NCBI GenBank assembly: GCA_014549065.1
Contig: JACDOX010000303.1
Coordinates: forward strand, 72,377 to 136,376
Source of the DNA: Cardinalis cardinalis
Lineage: Eukaryota; Chordata; Aves; Passeriformes; Cardinalidae
Direction of reading: 5' to 3'
DNA length: 64,000 nt
A program made the position numbers and the translations under genes. This document shows positions 10,902 through 25,173 of this stretch, one piece after another. Under the pieces are notes generated by a model that saw only the letters and a list, made by a program, of their open reading frames with translations, was not told the origin of the DNA and made no database searches. How positions within the stretch are numbered: position 1 is the stretch's first letter; each line of letters begins with the position of its first letter.

Positions 10902-13900
10902 ATCTGAGCTGGACTGGAAACAAGCACTGATGGCCTTAGNAGGTATCAAAATTTTATAGTACACATTCTCCATGTAGCAGAATAAAAATATTATCAGAAA
11001 AATAGAAAATAGCCATTGATTTCCAAAATCCAGTGGTATTTTTCAGGTATTTTCCAGGTTCTTTCAGAAAAGTTTCTTAGNTAAATTAAGCCTCTTTCAG
11101 AATCCAGATTTAGAGCACTAAAATCCCAATAAAATCCTTTTTATTGTGATGTACCTGTAACTACTTTGGAGGATTGGGTGGGCTTCAGTTCAAGATTTTA
11201 AAGAAGACACATGATGGAGCATGAGGCAATTTGGCATGTAGATGAAACCATTTCTGGACAGCAAGGCCTCCTGATGATATTCTTTTCCTCCTGCTGATTT
11301 TCTTTTTCCTTTGGTACTTTCCCAAGTGCTTGGCATCATCAAGACATTACAGCAATTTATAGTTGTTGGCTCTTCCACCACTTCCTCCTCCTGACAGTGA
11401 TTCCCACAAGGAGAAAACCCTTTCCTTTCTTTGGTCACAAACAGATTTGCAGGTCCCACTCTTTCCACTCTACCTGCTCTTCAAAACCAACCAACAACAT
11501 CTCCTGCAGTAAGTAATGCACAGTAAACAGCACAATCCATTCCCCTCTCTGCCCTCCTGAGCCACCCTTGCCTTTCACTGTGGATCTGCCCAGGTGCATA
11601 AGCTCTTCAGTCTCTTTCCAGGGCTGGAAAAAAATGAATAATCACATTTTCTTCTCATACAGCTCCTCAAAATATCATTGTGCCAATCTTCTTCTCTTCT
11701 CTGAAGGTTCTCCTCACTATTTTAATGGGCATTTCTGATAAAAGAAAGAATATTTCTCTCTAGGCAGCAATAACTAGATACGATGGAAACACAGCAACAC
11801 ATGTTNGCTTCAAATCCTAAATCCATCACAGGCACTAATCCTAAAGCTGTGCTCCTGCCCTATCCAGTCAAGGGATTTAGGTGACATGTTACAACTGAAA
11901 AAAAAAAAAAGGTTTCAAATAATTGCATTCTTCTTCTGCTTCTCTTCTTCATCTTCTTCTNCTCTTCTTCCTTCTTCTCCTTCTTCCCCAGTATCTTTCC
12001 ATCTCACACTCTACTTAGAGATGGCTTTGCAGGCTGACACAGCCACAGAAGATCCTGCTCAGGGCACAACCAGGCAGCTCCTGTGCCCAGAGCTGCAGTA
12101 ACAGAACCAGGANCACCGAGGGGGCTCCAGGACTGACAGACAAAAGCAGGTGAGGATGAATTTTTAANAAGCACTAAGTCACTACCTCATTCCATTTGAA
12201 ATGCACCCATTGAACTCCAAATACAGAAATCTGTCACATAGGTTATCACTTAAGCTACATTAAGTTTTAAGTACAATAGACAATCTCTCTTGCCATCTGT
12301 GATCTGTACAAGNAGCCTCATATGCTTCTTCCCTGATGAGCTAAACACAAATTGCCCATTTAAAAACACATTCATTAAGTGCTTCCTACTCTTCCTTTCA
12401 CAGTTTGAAAAAAGCTTTGGAGTAGTTAATTCTGGAGATGATTCACTCTCAATTACAAGTTGTTTGTTTCAGCACCGATGCCCAGAGTTCTTATACTGGG
12501 CTTGACTCAGAGTTTAACCACAGATTAATTCCAGACTAGAACCAAACTGGGTCTGCACCACNGGAAGCACTGATGCTATGTACACTCTTGCCACTATTTA
12601 TTTAAACATTTCAACCACAGCCTTCCATCCTCCTAAGGCATCTTTCAAGAGCAATTTAGTGAGATGACTGCAAACTGTCATCAGGGAAAGAACAACTTCT
12701 CCTGCAAAATGCTCAGAAGGATATATGCATCCCACAGAAAACCCTGCCCTGAAGGGAAGAACAAAGGAAACTTTGTTCTAAAGANCCTAATCCTTCCCTC
12801 ACGTGAAGCCTGGGCCAGGATGAGAGCTGGGACCTGAGAGTTTCATTGTCTTCTCTATCACCTGCTTCTCTGAATTCCTCAGATAAACCCATAAGCATCT
12901 CTATATAATGTCCATGCCTTAGAAACACCACCTTAAATGGTGAGAATGTCGCTTTCCTCATAGGAAAGGAGAGAGATCTCAGAGGCTCTCAATTACAAGG
13001 AGACAGAGCTGAGGCAAATTTTTGCATAAACCAAAAGTGTTGCATCTGTTTAGCTCCTTTTTTCCCCTCTTGCAGTACNAATCAGGTTTCCTTGCAGTTT
13101 TCCAGGCTGTACATGCAAAAAAAAATCAGTGGCTGGCACAGAATGCTAAAGGTGCTCCCTTCAAAATCCAAATATCAATTCTGCCAGGACATCCTAGAGT
13201 CTGCATTCACCATTTATGTGTTGTCAACCCGGGGACAAGGGGAAGGGAGGAGAAGAGGGAAATGTAACTCCCATTGTAGCATTGCTCAAGATATTGGTTT
13301 CATGGTTCATAATTAGAATTCTGCAAATGCAGGGCTTCAAATATGGATTTGGTTTTATTTGAGTAGAGAGAAGTGCCAATGATTTATAGCACTGGAAAAG
13401 AACTATTACAATATTCAAGTTAAAGTTAGATTTTTAATCCTAAGAGCACACAGAGAAGGTTAATTTAAATTATTTCAGTTCACTATCCATACACCCCTCC
13501 AGGCCTCCTAAGAAAATCCTCATGGAAACAGAGAAAAATAAAATCTTTTAGAAGGCTCCTCCANTTATTATGCTGCATACTGGATAACAGTGTGGAAAAG
13601 CAGCAGGGAATAACAAAGGGTTAAACTGGACACAATCCCTCTCCCAACTCTTAAGCACACTGAGCTGAGGACTTAGGATCTAAGCCTGAAATGGGTTTCT
13701 ATTCTTGCCTCTCTTGGCATCCTCAGAGCAATCTTGCTCACCTGACCCAACAGGGAGATTAAACACTTCTTTCCACAGCACTTCAGGAACTTATTATTGT
13801 CTGAGTGTAACAAAGGCTCTTCATGCCACGAAATAGATTTTAAAACCAACGTTGTCTGAGTCTCCAGGCTAAAAATGGAACTCAGAGCACTTGAACAATG

Positions 13901-16900
13901 CTGGAATGTCAAAGTCTTGCAGAGGAAGAAAGTCACTTGGAGAGTGCCAGAGGAGCCAGACTCCATCCCACAGAAAGAACATCTTGAGGAAGACACAGGA
14001 GCACAACACACATATGGCTTGGGAGATGGAGAAAAGGGAACAGGATGGAGATCCTCCTGAGACAAATGGGTTTGTCATAAATGCAATCCTTCAGCATGGA
14101 GGGATTCACTTGACTGCTGAGGGATGGAAAAAGTGTGAACAGTTATGTAATACAAAAGGAAACAGCTGCAGACCTCAAAGTAGAAAAACCAAAACTAGAA
14201 ATTGCAATATCCTGACTGCCAAAGACATGAAATGTTACAGAGCTGGCAGTGTGTTTGACCTGCCAATCCACCAGGATCAGACCTGTGCCTTCCCAGCCCT
14301 GCACTCCCTTNACCTTTGCATGGACACACTACAGACCCAGTTCACCAGATTAACAAACTGACCTCGTCACAGGAGGCTGATTCTGAAACACTGAGCTGCT
14401 CATGGGCAGCTTTAGTGATACACACAAGAACTTTGATACAGTTCCTCCCATTCCCCACTTCCCACCCAGGGAAATCTCACTCCTAATGGCTGTAGAATCA
14501 CAAGAAAATTATTAACAGCAAGACAGTCATAAAATACAAGGAGGAAACCGAAGATATCAGTGCCTTCTGGCACACCTCACTCTCACTTTTACCCTTCCTN
14601 TTGCACTTTCACCAGTCAAAAAACCCCGTAAAAACTGCAGAAACTCCATTTACAGCTACATCTTAGCTACCCCAGCCCAAGATCTTCATAGGAGTTAGCC
14701 AGCCTGTTACCACCTTCTGAAGCACTAAATGCAAAGATGTTTGTGAGATACCAAAAGCAAAAACATCTCATTAAAGTGCACTAAATACAAGTCAGGAAAA
14801 ATCTCAGTTATGGTAAAGGTTCAAAACCCCACATACATGGGCACAAACACAAGCAGCAGGAGATGACTGGACTTGATGAACCAGAGGTGAATGATGCTCA
14901 TTCACTACTTTTAAACATGTGATTTATGTTTCTTCCCTTTCCCCCAGAAANGCTGCTTCCAAGAGGGCTAAAGCAGCATGAACTGGGCAGCCAGACCAGC
15001 CAGCTCAGCTGCAGCTTTTCTTCTCTNTGCTGGAGTCATTTGCCTTTGTGTTTCCAATGCACTCTGCATTTTCACAGCTGTGTCNGCATGCAACAGCTGC
15101 CCACTGCTTTTAGTGTGAGCTCGTCCCAAGAAGAGGAATTTGGGGAGCAGATGCTGATGGAAAAAAGACATTCACAGCTACATTTTCTGTTTTTGTCTTT
15201 CAGCTAAAAACTTCTGATTAGTTCTATCAAGAATTTAATAAATCTTCTGTATTAGTTCTATCATGAATTGACTAAATCAATCACTTTCAGATGGTTTTGG
15301 CTCAGAAAGGCCAGAGCACCTGCTCTGGGGCCACAACCTTACCCCAACTGTGCATAAGCTGCCTTTTCCCTAATTCTAGCCCAGCTCCACCCTCTGCCAT
15401 GGGCACGGGCAGAGCCTGCCCGACCATCTGGACAGCACCTCTAAGCACAGTAATCCCCCCTCGAGATTAACACTGCACATCTTGCCCAGATCAAGTGGAA
15501 TTCAGGTTATTCATGGCCCCTGTGCCTCACCCACCAGGCCTCCATGGGCAATATTTGTGCACTGCCTGAGACCATGTTCAGCAAGTTATTTAGCTTGTCT
15601 GAAATCCACCTTGTCTTCAGCATCCACCCACTGGCAATTCCACTGGGAGAGGCTGTAAATCACATTTTCCTGGTGCTCCTTTCCGTGCTGGCATTCACAG
15701 TGGGCAAACCCTGGCACAGCTGCTTTAGGCAACCACAACCACGAACTCCCCAAAACTGTTTGGAAAGNTCCCATTATTAAAATGAACCACTTGTGAAATC
15801 CCTTAAATGACTTCATTCACTTGAAGGAGTGTTTGTGGAATGGGGACCCNTTAGCAACAACAGCACTAATTCAATGACAATTACTCTGCCTCCTGCCATG
15901 ATGTTTAGTTCTCTTGGGCTCATCTGGAAAAAAATGATGCAATTATTTTAATTAAGTGAGAACAGTGATTTGAGCTGCTGAAGTCTTTTCCTTGCAAAGC
16001 NGTGACAAACAAATTTTGTCAGTTGTAGAAAAATGTCAGCATAAAATGAAGATTTTAAGACTCTAAATGGTGCTCTAAGGTCACCTTGTCTCCAACCACC
16101 AACTCNTATAAGAAAATGTCCCTACACACTTAATTGAAGTAAGATCATAAACCCTTTANATTTAAAGGTCTTTCAGTGCTTGACCATCTGTTCAGGGCCA
16201 TGGGGCATAAACACAGAGAGGGAGATTAGGGCAGGTTGGGACAAAAGCAATCCATCAATATGATTACTCCTTCTAGGAAAACCCCTGTAAGANCTCAAGA
16301 ATCCAAGGAAAAATGGGCACAGGAATGCAAGACAGGTTGAAAGACCTGATACTGAAATGCATCACCAAATAGTGATTTTAACTCACAAATTTTACTTCTG
16401 TATTTGGGATGAATTTTAATGTATTCTATCTGTATAAATTGAGAACTGTTCCAGACCTTCCTTTTGAGCCATGTACATTTTGAAATATGTGACAGACTCC
16501 CTATTTCTTCAAATATAGACCAGTTTCATGAAAGATGGGGAAAAAAAAGGAGCCGCAATGGCTCTAGGAATAACTCAGTCTCTGTCTTCATTCAGTGCTT
16601 TTCTCAGCTTCTGCACATCCAAGAGACAGCCTTATGAGGCTGTTCTTTAAATCTCCCTTAACTTATCAAAAACTTATCACTCAACAGAACCCAGCATCTG
16701 CAAATCTCAGAAACCAATGGCAGGTCCTTCTGGAAGNTTGAAAGATGACCATAATTGTGCTTTCCTTCTGGCAGGAACCACCTGCTGCAATCCCAGAGGG
16801 GAAAATCACCAGCAGCAAACAGCACAGAGTGCAGGGTGCTGAGCTGGAGCCCACAGCAAGCTCAGGGCTGCAGCCTCACAGCTGATTGCCCAATTTCATC

Positions 16901-18700
16901 TGGTCCTGGATTCAGTNGGGCTCAGGTAAATGTACAGGAAGTAAAGTAATTGCTCCTGAGCTCTTACAGGAAATCTGTTTCTATCTTTTGCTATGGCCTC
17001 CAATAGCCACCTCAGCTCGAAACAAAGCATCCTGACAGATTCATTCCTCCCCAGGGCTTAGAGCCAGAAGATAAGCAGGCATTTGAAGGCTGATGCAAGT
17101 GTCAGCTCGCTGGCTGAACTGGGAAAATGGGCTTTCAGGAAAATGTTTTACAGAGAGCCACATTTAACAGCNGTTCTGGACTTTGTTCAGAACTGGCAGG
17201 TCCACATTCACTCCATGGCAGATCACATCATGCCAGAAAATTTAGTTGCTCTCTGCCACATAATGTCTTTAGACCTACAGAGACCAATATTGATTATCCT
17301 GCAGAGGCCAATACTGATTATCNCTCTGTAATTCCCTGAAGTGGGAAAGCTTTCCCATTTAGCTGGACTGGATTCACATTCTCCCCACAAATGATTGTCA
17401 GGGACAGAAGGGATATGAATCAGCAATCTGCACGTATGCTACCAGTTAATTTGAAGTTGTGCACTTAGCATTAACATGACATTTTCTTTGTAATATTTCC
17501 CTATTTTTTTAAATCAAGTTGAAGATGAGGCATCTGGAAACCATCTCTACTTGAGGGTTAGATCGGGAGAAACAACATCTTCAGTAAAAGGCAAAATCAG
17601 GAGCAGTGATGTGGAAAACCAGAGAACACCTGAGTATTGATCTTCCCCAGCAAGACATTGTGCAAATGCTGCTCCTGGGAGTCTGGAGCAGTTTGGAGGC
17701 TGAAATTCTGCAGCCACATCCCATGAGCTGTTCTACTGGAAGATGTTTGCCAGCTGCCACGTTTTTGAAGGGTTTCCCCAGACAAGATGCTTCTCTCGGG
17801 ACATGGCCCGTTCTCCTCCCAATATCACTGACAGCATCAGTTGTTTCTCTACTGATAGCTGAGCATTTCAGAATTGCTGGGAACAAGGAATATTTTGGAT
17901 CTCCATCAATGACTCCTCAGCCTCTAGTCAGCCAGAACCCCTTAAAAAAAGGAGTGGCAANTCAGTGGAACACCAAAGCCTTGAGCGCCTGGCTGTTGGT
18001 GCCTCTCACTATGAGTGTTTGAATAGACCATCATGTGAAGGCTTCTGGAGGCTTCCATAGACTGGGGAACTACTGGCTTCATTTACATCATGACTGGTTT
18101 ATACCTAAGTGTGAGGAGAATCCCATTTCCTTTAAATCTACAGATGACAGCAAGAAGTGGAGCCCTTAAAAAGAACCTTCATGCCAGNCCCTGCCTGTGC
18201 TTCAGCCCATGGCAGCCCTGCCCATGAGGCTCTGCTCTCTTCAGTGAGCCCATTTGTTTTCCAGGTGTTTCCACTCCCTGGCTTAGAAGGACACCATCTG
18301 GCAGGAACACCGAGCTGGTTTAATCACAAACAGATCCAATCTCAGCCTCAGCAGCTTCCTACTGCCAGCGAGGAATCAACCTGGGTAGCTGCTACCTGTG
18401 TGATCTCCAGGGAGATCCTCAGGTGAGAGCCCCTCTCTCTCATTCCTGCTTCCAGAAGTTGGAAGCTGAACCCAGTAGGGAGAAGCCAAAAGGACTTTGG
18501 GTGACACAATTCCTGCTCCATCACACCTTCCCTGAGGACCTGGTCTGTTTAAAGTACAAAGGCACACTGGTGCATTTTCAGAGAACAATAACTGGATCAG
18601 GAACACTCAGGCTGGTCCATCGTGACATTTTCAATACCAAACTATTCTGGTTTTCAGTCCTGAAACGCTTCTGTTAGAAAATGCAATCATTNAAAGTGTG
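10902..18700. other. Non-coding stretch upstream of the PLCH2 coding start
   Basis: No coding exon can be supported on either strand. Only a TTC-rich microsatellite (11928-11989) stands out. It may be PLCH2 5' intron or intergenic DNA, depending on where transcription starts. Confidence 0.6.
11928..11989 (+). repeat. Imperfect TTC/CTT microsatellite
   Basis: Interrupted TTCTTC and CTTCTT runs follow an A12-type tract at about 11899-11910. One n falls inside the run at 11961. Confidence 0.85.
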
Positions 18701-18946
18701 TTAAGGCTCTGCACTGCCAGAGGGCAAAGTGAGAAGGGGTTCTGGGATGGAATTGTTCCCTGTGAGGATGCACAGGGTGCCCAGAGCAGCTGTGGCTGCC
18801 CCTGGATCCCTGAACTGTCCAAGGCCAGCGTGGACAGGGCTTGGAGCACCCTGGGATAGTGGAAGGTGTCCCTGCCATGGCAGGGGGATGAAACAAGGCA
18901 ATATTTTAGGTCTCTTCCAACCCAAACCATTCCAAGATTCTGTGAT
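18701..18946 (+). mobile_element. CR1 LINE 3' fragment, plus orientation
   Basis: It matches the 3' part of avian CR1: CCAGAGGGCA near the start, then a segment on company-size blocks such as GGGATAGTGGAAGGTGTCCC, then TTCCAACCCAAACCATTC and an ATTCTGTGAT tail. About 245 bases remain, the typical 5' truncation. The reverse transcriptase region is absent, so it cannot move. Confidence 0.93.
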
Positions 18947-21900
18947 AAATGTACCACTTCAGCCAACTCAATCCAAAACTTGAGGATTTACACATTCTGA
19001 AGATTTAAGAAAACCACCTTCTTTCCTTGGAACAAAAAACGTTCTTGCATATAGGAAATAGTTTCTCCCNATTTAGCACATTGCTCAGTTAAAGCTTCCA
19101 TGCTCCCAAATCTCCAGCCTCTATGCCAGCAATATGGTACAGGTAAATAAATTCTTATGCCAAGTATTAAAATCTGCTTTCTTGCTTTTAAAATAAATAT
19201 TGACAATGCCCAAATGCACCTCATCATCTCTGCTTCATTCTTAACAAATCTCCAAGGAAATTGGGTAACATTTGTCTGTTGTTGTGATGCACATGGAGAC
19301 TCTCTCATTATTACCTGAATTGTTTGCATACTTCTCAGATTCATTAAGTCTGTTGCAGCCTAGAAGTATTCTTGGATTTTATATTAATTTCATCAATAAA
19401 CAAAACAATTTCCAAAATGNTCATAAAACTATGGAAAAAACAATGGCAATTTCTCTGTACAATAGAAGCTTTTCCTATGTGATGTTCTATGGTCACCCTC
19501 TTCTTTTTTATTTACAGTTCTGCTCCAGAATGGGACCCTTTAAAGTCAATTTGCTGTAATTCTCACATCCACATCCTTCCTCAGATTCTGGAGCAGTATT
19601 TGCTGCAGTGATGAGTGACTGCACAGGAACAGCCACACCTGAGTTACCTGCTNTCCTTTTCTCAGTGAATGGCATTGCTGGAGCTTATTTTTGGTATTTT
19701 AATAANAAAGGCAAGGCAAAGCCAAACCAAAGCTCACAGGTACAAGGTTTGGTTCTGACAGCCAAACACCAAGTTAGAGCCAAGCATTTTTCCACTTTGA
19801 TAAAGTTTTCATTTAGAAATGATTTTTAGAAAAGAAGAGAGAACTTTAAGGAGTGCTTCCTTCAAAAGGGNTTGAGGAACAGGCACTAAGCATTAATTAG
19901 TTGAGCGAGGGATGCTGCTCTGCCTTCCCAAAGACACCAAGGTGTGAGACCAGCGTCCAGAGCAGCTTTTTTGAGCCCACAGAACCCAAGACATCCTCCT
20001 TTACTTGTTGCATAACTCCTGTAAAACCACAAGCCTAACAGGCATAAAATAACAGAATGCATACAGACAAGCAGCCAGGCACTGGAGTCAATTAATTTAC
20101 ATCACAGGGAAGGGTTTCTCTCTCTGGGCTTTTCCTGAGTAAATCAAGGAGGAAATAAAGCTTTTAAAAATAAAAATTGGGCTTTTGAGGATTGGTCTTG
20201 AGTTCATAGATTCATCAGCCATCAGTGCAGGAGGGATGAGCTCCAAGTTCAGCATGCAGGACACTGCAGCACAGTTTTCCCAGCTCGAGGCACTTCCCTG
20301 GCTTCACCCCTGGTTTAATCCCACCAGGGAAAACTTCAACCCCAACTGATTCTGTGCACTCTTCTTGTTGGATGGGTGTAAAGAAACTACATTTAACGAG
20401 TAGCAAATCACCTGTTTTNAAAAATTAAAACAATACAGCTGACTCACAACAGTACTAGAGTCTCTTTTCTCTCTTCTAATGTGGGTAGCAGAAGGTCTCA
20501 GGTTAAAAATAGAAAGCCTTTCTTATGGTGACAGCAGCTAGTGAAGCAAGCAGAAAAGGAACATGAACATACCTGGTGCACTCCTTCNTTGCACACTTTA
20601 TGCAGGAGGAAACAGCCATTAGAGATACATTTATTATTTAAGCTTTAGTGATAGTAGGAGGCAAAGGTACAGCAAAAGCTCCCTTAAGAACCTGCTGTAT
20701 TTGTTTAAAGCATTTAAGTTTGAATAACAGAAAAGAAGTGTCCAAGGAAGCTTTGTAAACTACACTTTACAGTAAAACTAATTTCCCTCACAAAGGTGGT
20801 TAAAATAAACATTTTCCCCCCTTACCTTTTTCAGGACTGAGGCATTTAATTGTGCTTGCATCATCCATATTCCAGTGAGAGATTCAAGTGAAAACACCAG
20901 AGGAAGCAGCAAAGACCATATGCACATCCCTGATCTTTCAAAAGACTCTTGTAAAGAATGAGGAGAGGAGCATTGCCCGTGGTTTCACTGCAGCATCCGA
21001 GGGCTCCTGGGGATGCCTGCTGCCTGTGCTCTGAGCAGCCTCATCCTTTATTCCCTGTGCAGGGGTGCAGCAGGAGCTGCTGCCAGGTAGGAGCCAGTGC
21101 AGGAGCTCAATGAACGCTCCCAGCCTTTCCCTGCAACTCAAGTGTTCAGCCACCTGGGATAACTGTTCCTTAACTCTTTGCCTCCCTGCTCCCAGGCAGG
21201 ACGTGGGGATGGTTTTTTGCTTTACTCCTTTGGAAAAGAGCTGAAGGGAAAAGTTGTGGATGTCAGCAAAGAAGCACAGAGGATAATTCACTTTTCATTC
21301 CTCTGGGATGTGTTGCAGTAGGCAGCAAACGTCAGTGAGGTGCTACTTCATTTAAGAAGGGAAAAATAACAAACCTCTTTTTTATGTTAATGCCTCCCCT
21401 GTGTCCATTCAGCATCCTACACATTGTTATGGGATCCTCCCAGACTTGCTTAAGTTTAGAAAGCAAGTCTACAGCTACTGATAAAAATAGGCNAGCTGTT
21501 CTTTTTGGATTTCTTTCTAACTCCTTTTCTTGGCAAAGATGACAANTTTCCCACCTTTTTAACTTGCAAGGAAGTATTAATGGAGAATTAATGGGATATG
21601 GCTAGAAAACAATGCACATTATGGTAGCCTGTGTCCCAAGGCACAGTGCAGGAGAAGACAGACACAGACCTTTGAGTTCTGTCTAAATCCTGGAGAATTT
21701 CAGCATCTTGGTATGAGGGTGCTGCCTAAAAACTCCGACCAGGAATAGTTCCTGCCCCTCCTACATGCTACTGAAATACACAGGACAAAACAATTTGTTC
21801 CTTTGAGGGCCTGAAATCNAACTAAAAAGGAATGATAAAGGATAGGGAAAAGTTAGAATCTCCTCTGGGAAAGGAATCTGCGGTTGGGGCTGGGCAGGGT

Positions 21901-24900
21901 AGGCAGGATCACAGCATCTGCCCGGCACCCAGGGCACTGCAGGGCACTCCTGCCATGGACCCCACACAGGCCCATCAGGCAGTGCTGCTCTGGATCCTCT
22001 CCCCCCGGCTGCAGGAGCTGAAGCCAAGCTGGTTGTGCTGTTTGGTGTTTCCCTCTTGCCTTGCACCTGCCCATCCTGACCCACTTCAGCACGTGAGGTG
22101 CTGTGCAATGCTCAGAGTCACTTTCTCCCACCCCACTCATTCCACGTTGGGAATGTTGACTCTCCTTCATATTCCCAGCTGCTGCAGCTGGATTCTCCTG
22201 CTGTTTCCATCCTACATCAACTTTGCATTTTAGATATCAGTCACTATTGCACAAAGATCAAGATCTTTGCAAGATCTGACACAACTCCCTGCAGTTCTCA
22301 TTTAGGCACAAATCCCACGGTCGTTGCCATCTAAGGAATGGNTCCAGGACTTGGCTCAAGTTTACTTTCAATAAAACATTATCCTATTTGCTTAGTGGCT
22401 TTCAGCACTAGCTNTGTCCCCCGAGGTCCCATCTCCTGAGCAACCCATCCAGAAGCACTTGAGGAGCACTTACTGCAGGAGCCTCTGGGGCCNCCTGTAT
22501 TTACACCACGTTACATTTGGGTAATTCCTCTTGCAGCCACTGTGCTTTAACACAGGCTTATCAGGGTGAACACACAATGTGCCAGGTTTATCCTAAAAGT
22601 AACTCTCATTTCTGTTCTTATTTCCTGTTGGCAAGTGCAGGTTATCAACAAATCTCCATCTCATATCAGAAGGGAGAAGATGGGCAAGTGCTGAGGCCCA
22701 GAAAGNGCCTGTCAGACAACTTCCCTGGGGAATCCCAGGGCAGGAAATCTTCACACTGCAGGGCAGGCTCAATTCACTGCTAGACACAAACCTGCCATTC
22801 AACACCACCTANTTCTCACAACTTGATCAAGAGACAGAGCAAATTTAAAGATTACAGCTAAGGATGATCAACTAATTCACTAATTACCCCATCAAANTCA
22901 GCAAAGCTTGTTGCTTCACCAGGCTATGCTTTCTTTAGAAGAAAAATATAATCCCATCTGAGNCTATTAGGGATTCAGAATCAGTAGCTAATTACTGTAT
23001 GACATAAATTCCATAAAATGAAATNTTTTGTTTCTCTGGGAGTTTTTTGCTGTGCAGTCAGAACAGGGTCACAGAACAAACGTCAGAGAATAATNTGAAT
23101 GCCTTCACAACACATGCAAATTTTTTGAAATAAAGAGAACACAGACTGTGCTATCATCGAGACCAAAGCATTTTACATTAAAAGATTCTCTTATTCCAAG
23201 TAATGTCTAGTCTAAACCAGGAAATTTCTCTGTGCAAAGACAATCTCCTGACTCTTGAAATCAATGACAAACTTTTATCTGGATTTGTGGGCTCTGATTC
23301 ACACCAGAAGTTCACATGTGGCTGGAAAAGGTCACCAGTGCTCCAGTTTGGAGAGCACAGCGCTGGCATGGAGCAAAGCTACCCCGTTGTCAGTTCCATA
23401 TCACACAAAGCATAGCATGCCCTAATTCCATCATCCTCCATTCCCAGCTCTCCAGCTCTACCAAACAGAGCAGAAGAGTGACTTGTGGAGTGCTGCTGTC
23501 ACTTCACAAAGGTTTAAAGTCCTAAGAAGGGACTAAAAGGGGCCAGGACTTCTCTCAATTCCTTCTTTTCAGGATGTGCAGAGGAAGCCCAGGGTGATGC
23601 CACTGAGCAGCTGACCCTGGTTAGGGGAGCTGAGCCATGACCTGACAAAGCTCTGCCCTTGCTGAGTGGCTGCACTTCCACAGAGGATCCTGAGCTATCC
23701 CAGACCTCTGCCAGGGCCCCAGCCCCATCCTGGCTGCCTGGANAGGAGCAGGGCACTTCCAGAGAAACAGCCCAAAGCACCCAAGCTGATGGCACAGCTA
23801 CATTATAATTTGACTACACATTCACCTACACATACATGCTTCATCCCAAGGCTCCAGCTGCCACATTTTATCACATTCCAAGACCCATTTCCTGACAGAA
23901 GTAACAGAGATCTCGTTGCCCAGCNCAGGGGAGGAGTGTTGGCACTGCTGGGGACTGAATGAGCCAGCTGGGAAATGCAGCACCACCACATTACACCATG
24001 GGTAAGTGGAGAATGGAACATCCACAATGTCAGGGACGTTCTAAATAACTTCTGAAAGTCAAACACTGAGCCCTCCTTGAAAGCCATTAAACTCCATCCA
24101 GAGAGTTCCATCTCTCACAATCCGTGGCATCACTTCAAGACCTTCTATAAATCAACTTCAACACATGTGGGTGTCTGTTCTTAAGTTTTTGTTCCCATAG
24201 TTACCAATGTACTTTACCACAGAAGAGAACAGCAGGTGGCAAGACATAGAACAAAATCACCATTCTCTTAACATATGAAGAGTTGGGAAGTTTCAAATAA
24301 AGGTTTTATTGCAAAATGTTTACAGACAGTAACCAAGACAAACACTATCAGATTAGAAAACTCTAAGATCCTTCCATACATTTAATCCTGAGTCAACAAA
24401 AAATTCAATATCCAGTAGGATGATCAGTTTCCAGCCCTGCCTTAGATGATGCCATGGGATTGCACAATCTCCTGCAGCAATAGTTTTCTCTTTGTAATTT
24501 GAAATTCTCCCTAGGTCCCCTTGATACCTCCCAATGTACTTCCTGCAGAGAAAAGGTGAAGAGGCCCAGCACACTGNATACAAGAGAGATTTCTCCAAAT
24601 AAAATTATCTTTGTGGGATAGAAACAGTAAAAACAACCNCCAACAGTCTGTTCAACTAAAACAACCCTTGACTTGAAGGCTGCTATCAAAACTCTCACAG
24701 CTTGAAAGTAATAACTTCTCCATTGTCAACACAAATGGAGAGCAAAATGACTGGCATTGAATGTGCTGTAAATACCAAAGAGATGCTTTGCATAAATAAG
24801 TTTTGTGACTCTTTCTGTAATAAAATCAGACACTGTGGTACTGTGTGCTGTCCATTGCCTTCTGCTGCTCCTCAGGCAGAGGAATAAAGGTGATGTGAGG

Positions 24901-24940
24901 TCCAGTGCTACAGGCTCCCATCCTGTCTGACAGCAGGACA
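18947..24940. other. Non-coding stretch
   Basis: No exon, RNA gene or clear repeat family was found. Open frames in 21.7-22.3 kb are GC-richer but show no splice logic or family resemblance. Confidence 0.6.
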
Positions 24941-25010
24941 GGAATCAAAACTTAACAGCTAAATAGGAATCAAAACTTAACAGCTAAATAGGAATCAAAA
25001 CTTAACAGCT
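24941..25010 (+). repeat. 25-bp tandem repeat, three copies
   Basis: The unit begins GGAATCAAAACTTAACAGCT, with copies starting at 24941, 24966 and 24991. They are nearly identical, so the expansion is recent. Confidence 0.97.
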
Positions 25011-25095
25011 GAACTGTACCTGCTCCTGAAACCCTCTGCCAGTGACCAGCTCACCTCCCTGGGGGCTCACCAGTCTGTTTACAGCACAGAGATAA

Positions 25096-25173
25096 CAACC
25101 ATTCCTTTGGCTCTCAGAGGTATCAACCATTCCTTTGGCTCTCAGAGGTATCAACCATTCCTTTGGCTCTCCC
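25096..25173 (+). repeat. 28-bp tandem repeat, three copies
   Basis: The unit begins CAACCATTCCTTTGGCTCTC, with copies starting at 25096, 25124 and 25152; the last is partial. It lies only 85 bases from the 25-bp array and shares no sequence with it. Confidence 0.97.

Noticed and set aside
13673..14361. Overlapping open frames of 130-156 codons on both strands
   Set aside because: Opposed frames with no homology I recognise and no CpG promoter or splice logic.
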